64,000 bases of DNA from Bacilli bacterium (GTDB lineage: Bacteria > Bacillota_I > Bacilli_A > RFN20 > DUOF01), in the NCBI GenBank assembly GCA_017517765.1, contig JAFWYE010000009.1, positions 185,031 to 249,030 of the forward strand. Reading direction: 5' to 3'. Positions within the stretch are counted from its first letter, which is position 1. Each line of letters begins with the position of its first letter. Shown here one piece after another: positions 17,115-26,910 of this stretch. Made by a program: the position numbers and the translations under genes. A model generated the notes under the pieces. That model saw nothing but the letters and a program-made list of their open reading frames with translations, ran no database searches and was not told the origin of the DNA.

Positions 17115-18575
17115 CTATATTTCTTTATAAACTTTCACATAATTGTTCATTGATCTTCTCCAAGAGAAATCAACTTTCATAATAGTATCAACTTTTTTAG
17201 CCCAACCTTCTTTATCTTGATAATCAGCTATTGCTCTTCTAACAGAATATTCAAAGTCTTTACTGCTCACATTGCCAAATGTATAACCATTACCACCTTC
17301 AGGACAACCAAAGTCTTTTATTGTATCTTTAAGTCCACCAACTTCTCTAACAACAGGTACAGCACCATATTTACTAGCTATCATTTGTGAAATACCACAT
17401 GGTTCACTAATTGATGGCATAAGATATATATCACTTCCTGCATATATTTTCTTACCAATATCAGTTGAGAAACCTAATGAAACTCTAACTTTTGAAGGAT
17501 ATTTATTACTTAGATATTTAAAGTAATCTTCATACTCTCTTTCGCCTTCACCAACTGCTACAAATTGAGCATTAGTAGTAGTTATTATTTTTTCTAAAGT
17601 ATCTTTTACCATATCTAATCCTTTAGCTTTTACTAATCTAGAAACTATAGATAATATTGGAGCATCTGGATTAACTTCTAAACCAAAATATTTTTGTAAC
17701 TCCTCTTTATTTTTCTTTTTATTTTCTAAACTATTCACATCAAAGTTATGCCAGATAAATTGATCAAACATAGGATTATCAACTACATCATCAGTACCAT
17801 TAACAATACCAGTTAATTTATAGGCTATATTTCTTGCAACATCATCAAGACCAGCTCCACCTTCAACTGTTTGAATCTCTTTAGAGTAGCTATCACTTAC
17901 TGTAATAACTCTATCAGAACATAACATTCCAGCTTTTATAAAATTAACGTCATTATGTTGTAACATTAATCCTCTATCTTTATCACTAATTCCAAGAACA
18001 TCACCTAGAATTTCTCTACCATATCTTCCTTGGTACAAAATGTTATGAATAGTAAGAACTGTCTTAATATTATAATATTTAGGATTATTCCAAGAATATG
18101 TCTTTAAATACACAGGTAACATTGCACTTTGCCAATCATTAACATGAATAATATCTGGGAAAAAATCTATAAGAGGTAATATCTCTAAAATACTTCTAGA
18201 GAAAAATGCAAATCTTTCAGCATCATCTGGATAACCATAATATCCTTCTCTTTTAAAGTACTTTTCATTATCTATAAAATAATAAACAATATCATCCATT
18301 TTATAAGTAAATACTCCACAATATTCGCTTCTCCATGCAAGTTTAACATATATACTTCCTATATAAGTTAACTTGTTCCTATCTATATTTGTTTTTTGAT
18401 ATAAAGGCAATACTACTCTAATATCACTATCTTTGTAATCTTTCTTTAATGCCTTAGGTAAACTAGACATTACATCTGCTAATCCACCAGTAGAACAAAA
18501 TGGTCTACATTCACTAGCGACATATAATATTGACTTATTAAATGCCACTTCTTTTAGAGTCTTCTTCTTTTCCAT
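17115..18575 (-). CDS. glgA: Glycogen synthase, GT5
   Basis: 486 residues from the ATG at 18575; the AGAGG site is eight bases ahead, while the GTG at 18584 overlaps it. GT5 fold with the N-terminal STGGLADV loop (28-35) and the C-terminal SEPCGISQ motif carrying the catalytic Glu. In Escherichia coli GlgA and most homologues the loop reads KxGGLADV and the Lys contacts the ADP-glucose phosphates; here that Lys is Ser28, which may alter donor use. It elongates alpha-1,4-glucan. The gene follows a terminator placed after glgB, so glgA-glgP-amylase can be expressed apart from the upstream genes. No glgC/glgD is in the window. Confidence 0.93.
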   Translation of the reverse strand: MEKKKTLKEVAFNKSILYVASECRPFCSTGGLADVMSSLPKALKKDYKDSDIRVVLPLYQKTNIDRNKLTYIGSIYVKLAWRSEYCGVFTYKMDDIVYYFIDNEKYFKREGYYGYPDDAERFAFFSRSILEILPLIDFFPDIIHVNDWQSAMLPVYLKTYSWNNPKYYNIKTVLTIHNILYQGRYGREILGDVLGISDKDRGLMLQHNDVNFIKAGMLCSDRVITVSDSYSKEIQTVEGGAGLDDVARNIAYKLTGIVNGTDDVVDNPMFDQFIWHNFDVNSLENKKKNKEELQKYFGLEVNPDAPILSIVSRLVKAKGLDMVKDTLEKIITTTNAQFVAVGEGEREYEDYFKYLSNKYPSKVRVSLGFSTDIGKKIYAGSDIYLMPSISEPCGISQMIASKYGAVPVVREVGGLKDTIKDFGCPEGGNGYTFGNVSSKDFEYSVRRAIADYQDKEGWAKKVDTIMKVDFSWRRSMNNYVKVYKEI

Positions 18576-18618
18576 AAAACACACCTCTTATTTCACCTTA
18601 TATTTTATATTAAAAATA

Positions 18619-18648
18619 TAAAAAGGCCTATTCATTAGGCCTTTTTTA
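18619..18648 (-). terminator. Terminator after glgB
   Basis: AAAAAGGCCTA, loop, TAGGCCTTTTT: a near-perfect 11-bp stem with T runs on both sides. It splits the glycogen cluster into an upper (pgi to glgB) and a lower (glgA to amylase) unit. Confidence 0.85.
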
Positions 18649-18660
18649 TAAAAACTAGAA

Positions 18661-20517
18661 TCAAATAAGTTTAATTAGTAAACCTTCATTACCTCTTAAA
18701 TCAATACTGATGCAATTTTCTCTTCCATGTCTAGACTCTTTTATTGATTGATAGATTCTCTTATTAACACCAACTCCACCATATTTTTCTTCTAAAGTGT
18801 TAAAAATTAGCTCATAATTCCCCTCATCCTTAACTCCAAGTCTATAGTCTTTAATTTCTAATGGAGAGAAGTTAAAGATACAAAGCATTTCTCTACCTTT
18901 TGTATTCTTTCTAATAAAAGCAAATACATTATTAACTGTATCTACATTTATCCACTCAAAACCATCCCAAGAGAAATCTTCCTCATATAAACAATCATTA
19001 GCTCTATAAACCCAGTTTAAATCTTTTGAATATTCATGCATTTTTAAATGTTTAGCATACTCTAATAAACAAAAATCCAAACCTTCTTTATATGCCCATT
19101 CTTTAAATTGAGCAAACTCTGTTCCCATAAATGTTAACTTCTTTCCAGGATGAGAAAACATGTAAAGAAGGAATAATCTCATAAGATCAAATTTCTCTTC
19201 ATATTCTCCAAACATTTTATTTAATAAAGAACATTTACCATGAACAACCTCATCATGAGAAATTGGTAAAATAAAGTTTTCACTAAATGCATAATAGAAA
19301 GAAAACGTCAACTTTGATGAATTAGTATTTCTAAAATATGGATCCATCTTTATATATTCAAGCGAATCATTCATCCACCCAATATTCCACTTATAATTAA
19401 ATCCTAATCCACCCATATCAATTGGCTTTGTAACAAGCGGCCATGCAGTAGATTCTTCTGCTATCATTAAAGCATTTGGATACTCTTTAAACACCGCAGT
19501 ATTTAACTTTTGTAAAAATGCTATAGCTTCTAAATTTTTGTTTTCACCAAAGCTATTCTTATCCCATTCTCCATCTTTTCTATCATAATCTAGATATAGC
19601 ATACTTGCTACAGCATCTACTCTTATTCCATCAATATGGTAAACATCTAAAAGCATCATTGCACTACTAACTAAAAAACTTTGAATTTCTTGTTTACCAA
19701 AGTCAAATATTCTAGTTCCCCAACCTCTATGTTCCATTCTTTTTGGATTCTTATCCTCATATAAATAAGTTCCATCAAATTCAACTAATCCAAATGCATC
19801 TTTAGCAAAATGGGCAGGAACCCAATCCATGATAACTCCAATGTTATTTTTATGACATTCATCAACAAATTTCATAAATTGATGTGGCGTTCCAAATCTT
19901 GAAGTAATTGAAAAATATCCTGTTTGTTGATATCCCCATGACCCATCAAAAGGGAATTCATATAAAGGCATAAGTTCTATATGTGTATATCCCATCTTTT
20001 TAACATATGGGATTAACTCTTCAGTTAATTTGTCATAAGAATAATAATTTCCATCATTATATTTTTTCCAACTAGCAAAATTAACTTCATAAATATTCAT
20101 TGGACATTTGAAATGATTCTTTTTACTTTTAGATTTTAAATAAATATCATCTTCCCATTCATATCCTTCTAATACATATACTTTAGAAGCATCATTTCCA
20201 TTAGTTTGACTATGAAATGCATAAGGGTCTGCCTTTTTAAGAATCCTATTATCCTTAGTTAATATTTCATACTTATAGCAATCATAAATATTAACATTTT
20301 TAACATAAGCTTCCCATATACCCTGACTAATCTTTTTCATAACATTAGAGTTAGCATTCCATCCATTAAAATCTCCAATTACACTTACACTTTTAGCATT
20401 TGGCGCCCACACTCTAAATACAAATGTTTCCTCATCTACTTTATGTACTCCCAAATGGTTGTAACTATGGTAATAAGTTCCTTGGTGAAATAAATAATTC
20501 TTTTCACTATTTTCCAT
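18661..20517 (-). CDS. glgB: 1,4-alpha-glucan branching enzyme
   Basis: 618 residues. GH13 enzyme that makes the alpha-1,6 branches of glycogen. A CBM48 domain (about 25-115, with FRVWAPNAKSVSVIGDFNGW landmarks) precedes the barrel. The catalytic set is present: nucleophile D301 in GIRVDAV, acid in AEEST (354-355) and D422 in SHDEVVHGK. It is somewhat shorter than enzymes with the extra N1 domain. AGGAGG precedes the ATG. It follows malQ by four bases and ends at a strong terminator. Confidence 0.96.
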   Translation of the reverse strand: MENSEKNYLFHQGTYYHSYNHLGVHKVDEETFVFRVWAPNAKSVSVIGDFNGWNANSNVMKKISQGIWEAYVKNVNIYDCYKYEILTKDNRILKKADPYAFHSQTNGNDASKVYVLEGYEWEDDIYLKSKSKKNHFKCPMNIYEVNFASWKKYNDGNYYSYDKLTEELIPYVKKMGYTHIELMPLYEFPFDGSWGYQQTGYFSITSRFGTPHQFMKFVDECHKNNIGVIMDWVPAHFAKDAFGLVEFDGTYLYEDKNPKRMEHRGWGTRIFDFGKQEIQSFLVSSAMMLLDVYHIDGIRVDAVASMLYLDYDRKDGEWDKNSFGENKNLEAIAFLQKLNTAVFKEYPNALMIAEESTAWPLVTKPIDMGGLGFNYKWNIGWMNDSLEYIKMDPYFRNTNSSKLTFSFYYAFSENFILPISHDEVVHGKCSLLNKMFGEYEEKFDLMRLFLLYMFSHPGKKLTFMGTEFAQFKEWAYKEGLDFCLLEYAKHLKMHEYSKDLNWVYRANDCLYEEDFSWDGFEWINVDTVNNVFAFIRKNTKGREMLCIFNFSPLEIKDYRLGVKDEGNYELIFNTLEEKYGGVGVNKRIYQSIKESRHGRENCISIDLRGNEGLLIKLI

Positions 20518-20521
20518 TTTA

Positions 20522-21952
20522 TTACCTCCTTGTATTAATAACTAAATCACTTAAAAACTTGCAGATTTCTTCTTTATATAAGCTTTTACTAGAATTATAC
20601 ATCCAGTTATCTACCATTGTTCCTGGAGCATTAAATCTATGCTTATTTCCTTGTACTAATAAATCTTGCGGATTAATAATAACAACATTTCCTACAGATT
20701 CATATAGTTTTTTAATCGAAGTATATATTATTTCTTTATTTTCGTCACTTTCAATCTCTAAATACTCTTTTACAAGTTCCTTATATTCTTTATCTTTTAA
20801 CATCGAAGCAAATGTATCATTATCATGTGTGCCCGTGTAAACAACACAATTTTCAATGTAATTCTCAGGTAAAAATGGTGAGTTTTCCTCTCCAAAAGCA
20901 AATTGGAAAACTTTCATTCCAGGCATTTTACTATATTCTTTTAATCGAACTACTCCCTCACTTATAATTCCTAAATCCTCTAATACTAAATTAGTTAATC
21001 CATTAGCATTTAATAAATCTATAAATTCATAAGCAGGCCCTGGTAACCATTCTCCAACCTTCCCATCACTCATTCCAAACGGAATTGTATAATAGTACTC
21101 TAATCCCCTAAAATGATCTATCTTCATATAGTCATAAATATTCAGCATATATCTATATTTATTAAGTAAATATTCATAATTGTTTTGCTTAATTAAATCA
21201 TAATTATAGATTAGAGTATTCCAACATTGCCCCTCTTCACTGAAATAATCTGGAGGAACTCCTGCAACTTTAGTAGGTGTTAAATTTCCATCTACCAAAA
21301 ACATTTCTCTATCATAGAATACTTCTACACTATCCATAGAACTATTACATGGAGAATCTCCAATTATTAGTATTCCATTGTCATTTACATACTTCTTTAA
21401 TTTATACCATTGCTTAAAGAAAATATATTGAGTAAATAAATAGAATTCTACTATTTCTTTATTCTTCTCTAAATATGCTTTATATTTATCGCTATTTATA
21501 TCTTTCAATTCTTTTGGACACTTTGCTAGCTCATTATACTTTCTTTTAATAGTCATAAACTTAGCATAGTTCATAGCCCATTCATTTTCTTTAACAAATT
21601 CTTCGATTTCTTTTTTATAATCAGTTCTTTTAAACCAAATATATAAGAGTTCCATCTTGATTTTTTTATACTCTTCACGAGTCATTTTTTTATTAAACCC
21701 ATATCCAAATAACTCATTTTTATTAAAGAATTCTTCTAAATCAATAAACAAAGGATTACCAGAAAACATGGCTGGTGAAGAAAATGGAGAGCCAAAATCA
21801 TCTACTTCATTTATTGGTAATATTTGCCAATATCTTTGTTTACTTTTAATTAAAAAATCAACAAATTCATATGCTTCTTTACCCATTGTCCCAAATCCAC
21901 TTTTATTAGGAAGGGAAAATATAGGCATTAATATCCCTGCTCCTCTTTTCAT
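20522..21952 (-). CDS. malQ: 4-alpha-glucanotransferase (amylomaltase)
   Basis: 476 residues, GH77 length. It transfers maltooligosaccharyl segments between glucans and releases glucose. DHFRG with nucleophile D279, EDLG with acid E325, THDNDT and AGVPPDYF mark the active site. The usual GxLWGNPLY loop is changed to GQCWNTLIY, a mild deviation. The start overlaps the upstream kinase stop by four bases (ATGA), so the two are translationally coupled. The released glucose could be used by that kinase, which fits the gene order. Confidence 0.95.
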   Translation of the reverse strand: MKRGAGILMPIFSLPNKSGFGTMGKEAYEFVDFLIKSKQRYWQILPINEVDDFGSPFSSPAMFSGNPLFIDLEEFFNKNELFGYGFNKKMTREEYKKIKMELLYIWFKRTDYKKEIEEFVKENEWAMNYAKFMTIKRKYNELAKCPKELKDINSDKYKAYLEKNKEIVEFYLFTQYIFFKQWYKLKKYVNDNGILIIGDSPCNSSMDSVEVFYDREMFLVDGNLTPTKVAGVPPDYFSEEGQCWNTLIYNYDLIKQNNYEYLLNKYRYMLNIYDYMKIDHFRGLEYYYTIPFGMSDGKVGEWLPGPAYEFIDLLNANGLTNLVLEDLGIISEGVVRLKEYSKMPGMKVFQFAFGEENSPFLPENYIENCVVYTGTHDNDTFASMLKDKEYKELVKEYLEIESDENKEIIYTSIKKLYESVGNVVIINPQDLLVQGNKHRFNAPGTMVDNWMYNSSKSLYKEEICKFLSDLVINTRR

Positions 21953-22899
21953 TTACTCACCTCATTATAGCTTTCTAAAAAATTACTTTCAAAATCATCA
22001 TTAAGTGTTAGTTTTGAGTATTTAAATGCCACCTTAACTGCTCCATAAACCGTTTTTTTAGTAGTTATACTAATCTTATATTCGCTTCCTAAATTATTAG
22101 AAATTCTATCCACTATTTCTTTATTATGTTCAAATACTCCACCAAATAAAACTATGTTTTTTTCATTTAAATTAGACATTATTTTTTCTATAACACTCGT
22201 TAAATAGTCAACCCTATTATTAACAATTTTACTACATACTTTGTCACTACTTCTATAGCCTTCCATAACTAATCTAGAAAAAGAGGCAACACGAGTAACT
22301 CCTCCTTTATAAATATCCGCCATAGAATACCACAAAGTATTTCCTAATTCTTTTTCAAATAAATCTACTAATATTGTATCTTCTCCAACTTTATTTATTG
22401 CTCTAGAAGCATAAATTAGGGCATCTCTTCCTAAATCAAATCCTGATAAATAATCATCTGGCATATATCCCCAACCACCAATATTAGTGATTTTATCATT
22501 ATCTTTCAATGCCATGTTAAAACCAGTTCCTGATATGATAACTAATCCAGAATCTAACTCTCCAAGGCCTAACTCTACAACACTAGCTAAATCTCCATCT
22601 ACATAGATATTTTTATATTCCAAACTATTTATTAATTTTTCTTTTAACACAGATATTGAATTTCCAAATTCAATTCCTGCAATTCCTAAAAATATAGATA
22701 CTATTTCAATCCCATTAGAAGAAGAAAATGTTAATGCATCTTTTAATCCTGCATTTAAATTATAAAATGCTATATCCATACCTATATCATTTGGATTAGA
22801 TGAGGGAACAAGTGATCTATAAACCACATTTCCATCACTAGTAACCACTAATATTTCACTTTTAGTACCTCCACCATCAACTGAAATAATACCTTTCAT
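21949..22899 (-). CDS. BadF/BcrA ATPase-family sugar kinase (N-acetylglucosamine kinase-like)
   Basis: 316 residues with an actin-like ATPase fold: SVDGGGTKSE (phosphate 1 loop, residues 5-14), ISGTGFN (about 133-139) and GGVFEH near the end. This family includes N-acetylglucosamine, glucosamine and related sugar kinases as well as activators of radical dehydratases. The lack of CxxC iron-sulfur motifs and the glycogen context favour a sugar kinase that phosphorylates glucose freed by MalQ or an amino sugar. It sits between the phosphohexomutase gene and malQ. Substrate not determined. Confidence 0.72.
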   Translation of the reverse strand: MKGIISVDGGGTKSEILVVTSDGNVVYRSLVPSSNPNDIGMDIAFYNLNAGLKDALTFSSSNGIEIVSIFLGIAGIEFGNSISVLKEKLINSLEYKNIYVDGDLASVVELGLGELDSGLVIISGTGFNMALKDNDKITNIGGWGYMPDDYLSGFDLGRDALIYASRAINKVGEDTILVDLFEKELGNTLWYSMADIYKGGVTRVASFSRLVMEGYRSSDKVCSKIVNNRVDYLTSVIEKIMSNLNEKNIVLFGGVFEHNKEIVDRISNNLGSEYKISITTKKTVYGAVKVAFKYSKLTLNDDFESNFLESYNEVSK

Positions 22900-22903
22900 A
22901 TTT

Positions 22904-24280
22904 TTACTCCTTTACTTCACTTATATATTGTTTTACTTTAGTTAGAATTTCATCTTCTATTTTTACTAAAGATTCTTTATCATCAGCTTCTAAAATAATT
23001 GTTAAATTAGGTGAAGTATTTGAGAATCTAACAAGAGCCCATCCCTTTTCAAATTCCATTCTTACACCATCTAATTCAATTGTCTCATATCCCTTATCAT
23101 GAGCATACTCTCTCATTTTTTCCACAACTTCTCTTTTACCATTTTCCCCAGCTTTTAATTCATATGCTGAATGAGCATATTTATGTAATGAATTAAGCAA
23201 GTTACTAGCACTAACTCCCATATGAGTTAACATTTCTAAAAATCTAGCACCAGCATATATTCCATCATCAAATCCTGCCCATTTATCTCTATAGAATACA
23301 TGTCCTGAATATTCTCCGCCAAATGAGAAGTTTCCACTCTTCATCATCATATTCATATATGAATTTCCTGTTCTATTCATAACTGGAGTTATACCAATTT
23401 CTTTAAGTCCATTAATAAGACTTCTAGAACATTTAACATCAAACAATAACTTATTATCATTTAGATTATCTTTTAGATATCTAGCCATAAATAATAAATA
23501 TAAATCAGATTGAATATACTCACCTTTTTCAGTAACTATACCAATTCTATCTCCATCTCCATCAATACCCAATCCAACATCATATCCTAGTTCTACAACT
23601 CTCTTTTTAAGATCTTCCATATTTTTTTCAACAGATGGATCTGCAGTGTGATTAGGGAAAGTACCATCACTAGTACAATATAATAAATCATAAGTAATAT
23701 TTAGCTTATCCAAGATGTCTTTAATAACTAAAGAACCAGCTCCATTACCACAATCTACTACAACTTTTATATTTCCTTTTATATCAACATTGCTCGCAAA
23801 ATAGTTAACATAATCATTCTTTATATCATAAGTTTCAACCTTACCATTACCACTTCTATATTTCTTATTTAAAGTATATCTATAGAATTCTTGAATTAAA
23901 GTTCCATAAGCATTTCCTAAGTCAGTAAATGATATTTTAAATCCATTATATTCTTTTGGATTATGACTAGCAGTTACCATAATACCAGCATATAGTTTTA
24001 AAGAATATCTACCATAATAAAACATTGGTGTAGTAACTTCACCCAAATTAACTACGTTACATCCAGTTTCAGTAATACCTTTTATTAAAGCATTTGCTAC
24101 CATTGGTGATGATACTCTGTTATCTCTACCAACAATAACCCTATCTATTCCCATATCTAAAACGTAGCTACCATAATTTAATCCAAGCGTATAGGCAACA
24201 TCTTCATCAATTAAATCTCCAACTATTCCTCTTAAATCATATTCTCTAAATAATATTGGACTTAAATCTACAACTTTCAT
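22904..24280 (-). CDS. Phosphoglucomutase/phosphomannomutase
   Basis: 458 residues, the normal size for the bacterial PMM/PGM family of alpha-D-phosphohexomutases. The phosphoserine loop TASHNP has S105, the Mg site is DGDGD (240-244), and GGEYSGH is the sugar-recognition loop. It interconverts glucose-1-phosphate and glucose-6-phosphate, or the mannose forms, connecting GlgP product to Pgi. It overlaps the pgi stop by one base, so the two are coupled. Context favours the glucose reaction; many family members do both. Confidence 0.92.
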   Translation of the reverse strand: MKVVDLSPILFREYDLRGIVGDLIDEDVAYTLGLNYGSYVLDMGIDRVIVGRDNRVSSPMVANALIKGITETGCNVVNLGEVTTPMFYYGRYSLKLYAGIMVTASHNPKEYNGFKISFTDLGNAYGTLIQEFYRYTLNKKYRSGNGKVETYDIKNDYVNYFASNVDIKGNIKVVVDCGNGAGSLVIKDILDKLNITYDLLYCTSDGTFPNHTADPSVEKNMEDLKKRVVELGYDVGLGIDGDGDRIGIVTEKGEYIQSDLYLLFMARYLKDNLNDNKLLFDVKCSRSLINGLKEIGITPVMNRTGNSYMNMMMKSGNFSFGGEYSGHVFYRDKWAGFDDGIYAGARFLEMLTHMGVSASNLLNSLHKYAHSAYELKAGENGKREVVEKMREYAHDKGYETIELDGVRMEFEKGWALVRFSNTSPNLTIILEADDKESLVKIEDEILTKVKQYISEVKE

Positions 24281-25488
24281 TATCTTACCTCCAATGATTC
24301 ATTAACAAGTCTTTTATATTCACTTACTCCAGGTTGATCAAATGGATAAACATCAAGTAAATATCCTCCCATAGCAGCAGCAAATTCAAACAAATAAACT
24401 AACGCTCCTACATGTTCTTCATCAATCTTTTCTATTTTAAAGAATAAACTAGAAACCTCACCATTTTTATGCGCTTGTGCTACTCTATCACTAATCATTA
24501 CATTGATAGCGCTCAAATCTTGTTTATAATGTTCTAATTTTAATTTACGAGTATTTTCCACTACCAAAACAGATTCAAAAATCATTTTATTTCCTTCTTG
24601 AATAAATTGTCCAAGAGAATGAAGATCTCTAGTATTTACCATAGATACAGGAAATATTCCTTTGCCATCTTTACCTTGAGTTTCTGCAAATAATTGCTTT
24701 AACCATTCAGTAAAATAATATAGTTTAGGTTCATATACAGTATATGACTCTATTGTTTTTCCCCTGCTATATAAAATGTCTCTAATAACTGCATATTCAA
24801 TTGCACTATCTTCATACTTCTTAGCTTGCTTAGCACCTTTTAATAATTTAGAAGCACTAATTCCTGCAACTTCAAGCGGGAACAAACCAACTGGTGATAA
24901 AACAGAATATCTTCCACCAATATTATCAGGTACTACAAATGTTGTATATCCCTCTTTATTTGCTAATTCCTTTAGTGTTCCTTTTTCCTTATCTGTAGTA
25001 GCAATAATTCTCTTTTTTAACTCTTCATTAGTATATCTCTTTTTAAGTTCTTTTAAGATAACATCTAAAGCTACACTAGGTTCTAATGTAGTACCACTCT
25101 TACTTACCACATTTACATACACACTTTTTCCTTTTATATATTCAAGTAATTCATGTGCATATTCAGCAGACATGTTAAATCCAGCAAATATAATCTCTGG
25201 CTTACTATTTGTAAAATACCCATTAAACATATCATATATTGCTTTAGCTCCTAAATAGCTACCACCTATTCCAATAACTATCAAAACATCTGCGTCTTTT
25301 CTAACTTCACTTGCAACCTTTTTTAATTTTTTTAATTCTTCATTAGATATACAAGTATCAGTATCAAGCCAATCTAGCAAAGCTTCCTTTTTATACATTG
25401 TTTCCTTTATTTTTTCTACCCTTTGCTTATAACTTTCCTTATCTTGCTCATTTACATCTACATATGTATTAAAATCAAACTTAATCAT
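24280..25488 (-). CDS. pgi: Glucose-6-phosphate isomerase
   Basis: 402 residues, somewhat shorter than the approximately 450 of Bacillus enzymes. It interconverts glucose-6-phosphate and fructose-6-phosphate. IGIGGSYLGA, the SKSGTT phosphate loop, GGRYSVLSP and the QGKDGKG region are all present, and the end DQPGVSEYK matches the family C-terminus. GAGGTGG precedes the ATG. As first gene of the upper glycogen operon it couples storage polymer to glycolysis. The shortness comes from trimmed ends and loops, not from loss of the active site. Confidence 0.96.
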   Translation of the reverse strand: MIKFDFNTYVDVNEQDKESYKQRVEKIKETMYKKEALLDWLDTDTCISNEELKKLKKVASEVRKDADVLIVIGIGGSYLGAKAIYDMFNGYFTNSKPEIIFAGFNMSAEYAHELLEYIKGKSVYVNVVSKSGTTLEPSVALDVILKELKKRYTNEELKKRIIATTDKEKGTLKELANKEGYTTFVVPDNIGGRYSVLSPVGLFPLEVAGISASKLLKGAKQAKKYEDSAIEYAVIRDILYSRGKTIESYTVYEPKLYYFTEWLKQLFAETQGKDGKGIFPVSMVNTRDLHSLGQFIQEGNKMIFESVLVVENTRKLKLEHYKQDLSAINVMISDRVAQAHKNGEVSSLFFKIEKIDEEHVGALVYLFEFAAAMGGYLLDVYPFDQPGVSEYKRLVNESLEVR

Positions 25489-25545
25489 TATTCCACCTCA
25501 AAATAATACTATCACAATTAACTTTTTTTTCTTATTGATATAAAT

Positions 25546-25576
25546 AAAAAAAGAGTAAACTTTAAAGTTTACTCTT
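25546..25576 (-). terminator. Terminator overlapping the end of the lipoprotein gene
   Basis: 25551-25576 is a perfect 26-base palindrome (AAGAGTAAACTTT and its complement) followed on the minus strand by TTTTTTTATTT. The stop codon at 25569-25571 lies inside the stem. The symmetric run could also act for the plus strand. Confidence 0.85.
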
Positions 25577-26366
25577 CAACATCAACATTAGGTTCTAATA
25601 ACTCTGAAAAACTAGTTACTTCTAGGATTTCTTTTACATCCTCAATATTCATAGTTAAGAAGTCTAATCCCATTGGATAAGTTATAGATATTTTTTTAGG
25701 GAAATTGAATTTTAATACCGAATTAAACCCTTCCCCAGTACATCTTGTTTCTTCAATAAGATAAGTATTTTTATCTATATCATATTCCCATACTAAACCA
25801 TTATTTTCTAAAGTTAAAGTATATATATCGCCATTTAAAACATAACTTCCTTTATCCTTCATCATTTGGAAATCAAATCCTTCTAACTTGTTACCCATTA
25901 ATAAATTTTCTAGATTTTCCTCATTGTATTGAGCCTTCAAATTTTGCAAAGTAGTTTTAGCTTCTTTTACAACATTTACCATGGTATCTTTTAAGATAAC
26001 ATTAGCTCCATTATTGGGATATATAATATATAATTTTTGTTCCTTTAAATAAACACTAATAGCCTTATCTTGAATAGTAGTTTTAGCGTATAAATTCCAA
26101 TCAATTCTTTTTTCATTAGTGATTGCATTAAACTCTAAATTGTAAATTTGTTTATTTGTTGTTAGCGTATATGTTCCTGTTAAAGCATTAGTCTTATTCA
26201 TCATATTTTTTGTATTATCCACTAATGTATCAACATTTGTAACTTCAACACACTTGCTAGTATCTGAAAAATCATTAGATGCTTCCTTAGTATATATAGT
26301 AGAAAAGCATCCTGTTAAAGAAAATGTCATAAGCGCAGTCATTACACCCTTTAAAATTTTATTCAT
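25569..26366 (-). CDS. Putative lipoprotein, unknown function
   Basis: 265 residues with a lipoprotein signal: basic start, hydrophobic stretch and lipobox SLTGC with the acylated C20. The mature part is a polar, beta-rich domain that I do not recognise; it has repeated short strands (TYTLTTNKQIYNLEF, GDIYTLTLE) of the kind found in LolA/LppX-like or DUF-type lipid-binding lipoproteins, but this is a weak resemblance. It is expected on the outer face of the membrane. The gene starts four bases after the DedA-like gene, so they are cotranscribed. Confidence 0.65.
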   Translation of the reverse strand: MNKILKGVMTALMTFSLTGCFSTIYTKEASNDFSDTSKCVEVTNVDTLVDNTKNMMNKTNALTGTYTLTTNKQIYNLEFNAITNEKRIDWNLYAKTTIQDKAISVYLKEQKLYIIYPNNGANVILKDTMVNVVKEAKTTLQNLKAQYNEENLENLLMGNKLEGFDFQMMKDKGSYVLNGDIYTLTLENNGLVWEYDIDKNTYLIEETRCTGEGFNSVLKFNFPKKISITYPMGLDFLTMNIEDVKEILEVTSFSELLEPNVDVEE

Positions 26367-26370
26367 ACAA

Positions 26371-26871
26371 TCACCTCTTTTTAATAATATATTTCCTCAC
26401 TAAAAGCACTATTATACTAACATTTACAAAAATTAAAATCAATATTTTATAATTTGTAGATATATCCTTTAAAAAAGACATGTTATCAAAAATAGTAATC
26501 CCCAATTTAATAGCGATTATATTCCATACACTTATACCCAAGCTAGAACCTATTATATATGAGTAAAAATTGCATTTTAATGATCCTGCAACTAGTGAAA
26601 TATATGTTCTAGAAAAAGGAATTAATCTAGCAACCGTAATAGAAATTATACCATGCCTTTCTATAATTTTTTGTGAAAATTCAATTCCATTTTTACACTT
26701 ATTAGACTTTTTTGATAACTTATCTAATAAAACACTTCCACCATAATAGCCAGCACAATATAAAGCAATACACATAATCAAAGAAACAATTATAGAAACT
26801 ATAATTATTCCCCATATTTCATCTAAATAAGCATTTTGTATCATATAATAAATTTTATTACTGATACTCAA
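26371..26871 (-). CDS. DedA/VTT-domain membrane protein
   Basis: 166 residues with four or five membrane helices. The DedA hallmark RLIPFSRTYISLVAGSLK (about 92-109) followed by F-x-Y-x-IGSSLG-x-SVWN is clear. DedA proteins include flippases and transporters of undecaprenyl phosphate and phospholipids. It is shorter than typical DedA proteins (about 200 residues), missing part of the N-terminal reentrant region. The start is uncertain: a TTG at 26871 without a clear ribosome site, only ten bases from the T run of the virB4-like terminator; the ATG at 26844 is the alternative. Confidence 0.75.
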   Translation of the reverse strand: MSISNKIYYMIQNAYLDEIWGIIIVSIIVSLIMCIALYCAGYYGGSVLLDKLSKKSNKCKNGIEFSQKIIERHGIISITVARLIPFSRTYISLVAGSLKCNFYSYIIGSSLGISVWNIIAIKLGITIFDNMSFLKDISTNYKILILIFVNVSIIVLLVRKYIIKKR

Positions 26872-26881
26872 AAAAAATCAC

Positions 26882-26906
26882 AAAAAAAATAAGCCACAAG
26901 GCTTAT
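26882..26906 (-). terminator. Terminator of the VirB4-like gene
   Basis: ATAAGCC, ACAA loop, GGCTTAT (26889-26906), then a run of eight T on the minus strand. It separates the secretion locus from the DedA-like gene. Confidence 0.85.
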
Positions 26907-26910
26907 CTTT

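Noticed and set aside
20424..20840. Plus-strand 138-codon frame opposite malQ/glgB
   Set aside because: Antisense shadow across two real genes; composition follows the complementary codons.
24776..25258. Plus-strand 160-codon frame opposite pgi
   Set aside because: Antisense shadow of a well-supported gene; no ribosome site and no recognisable protein.
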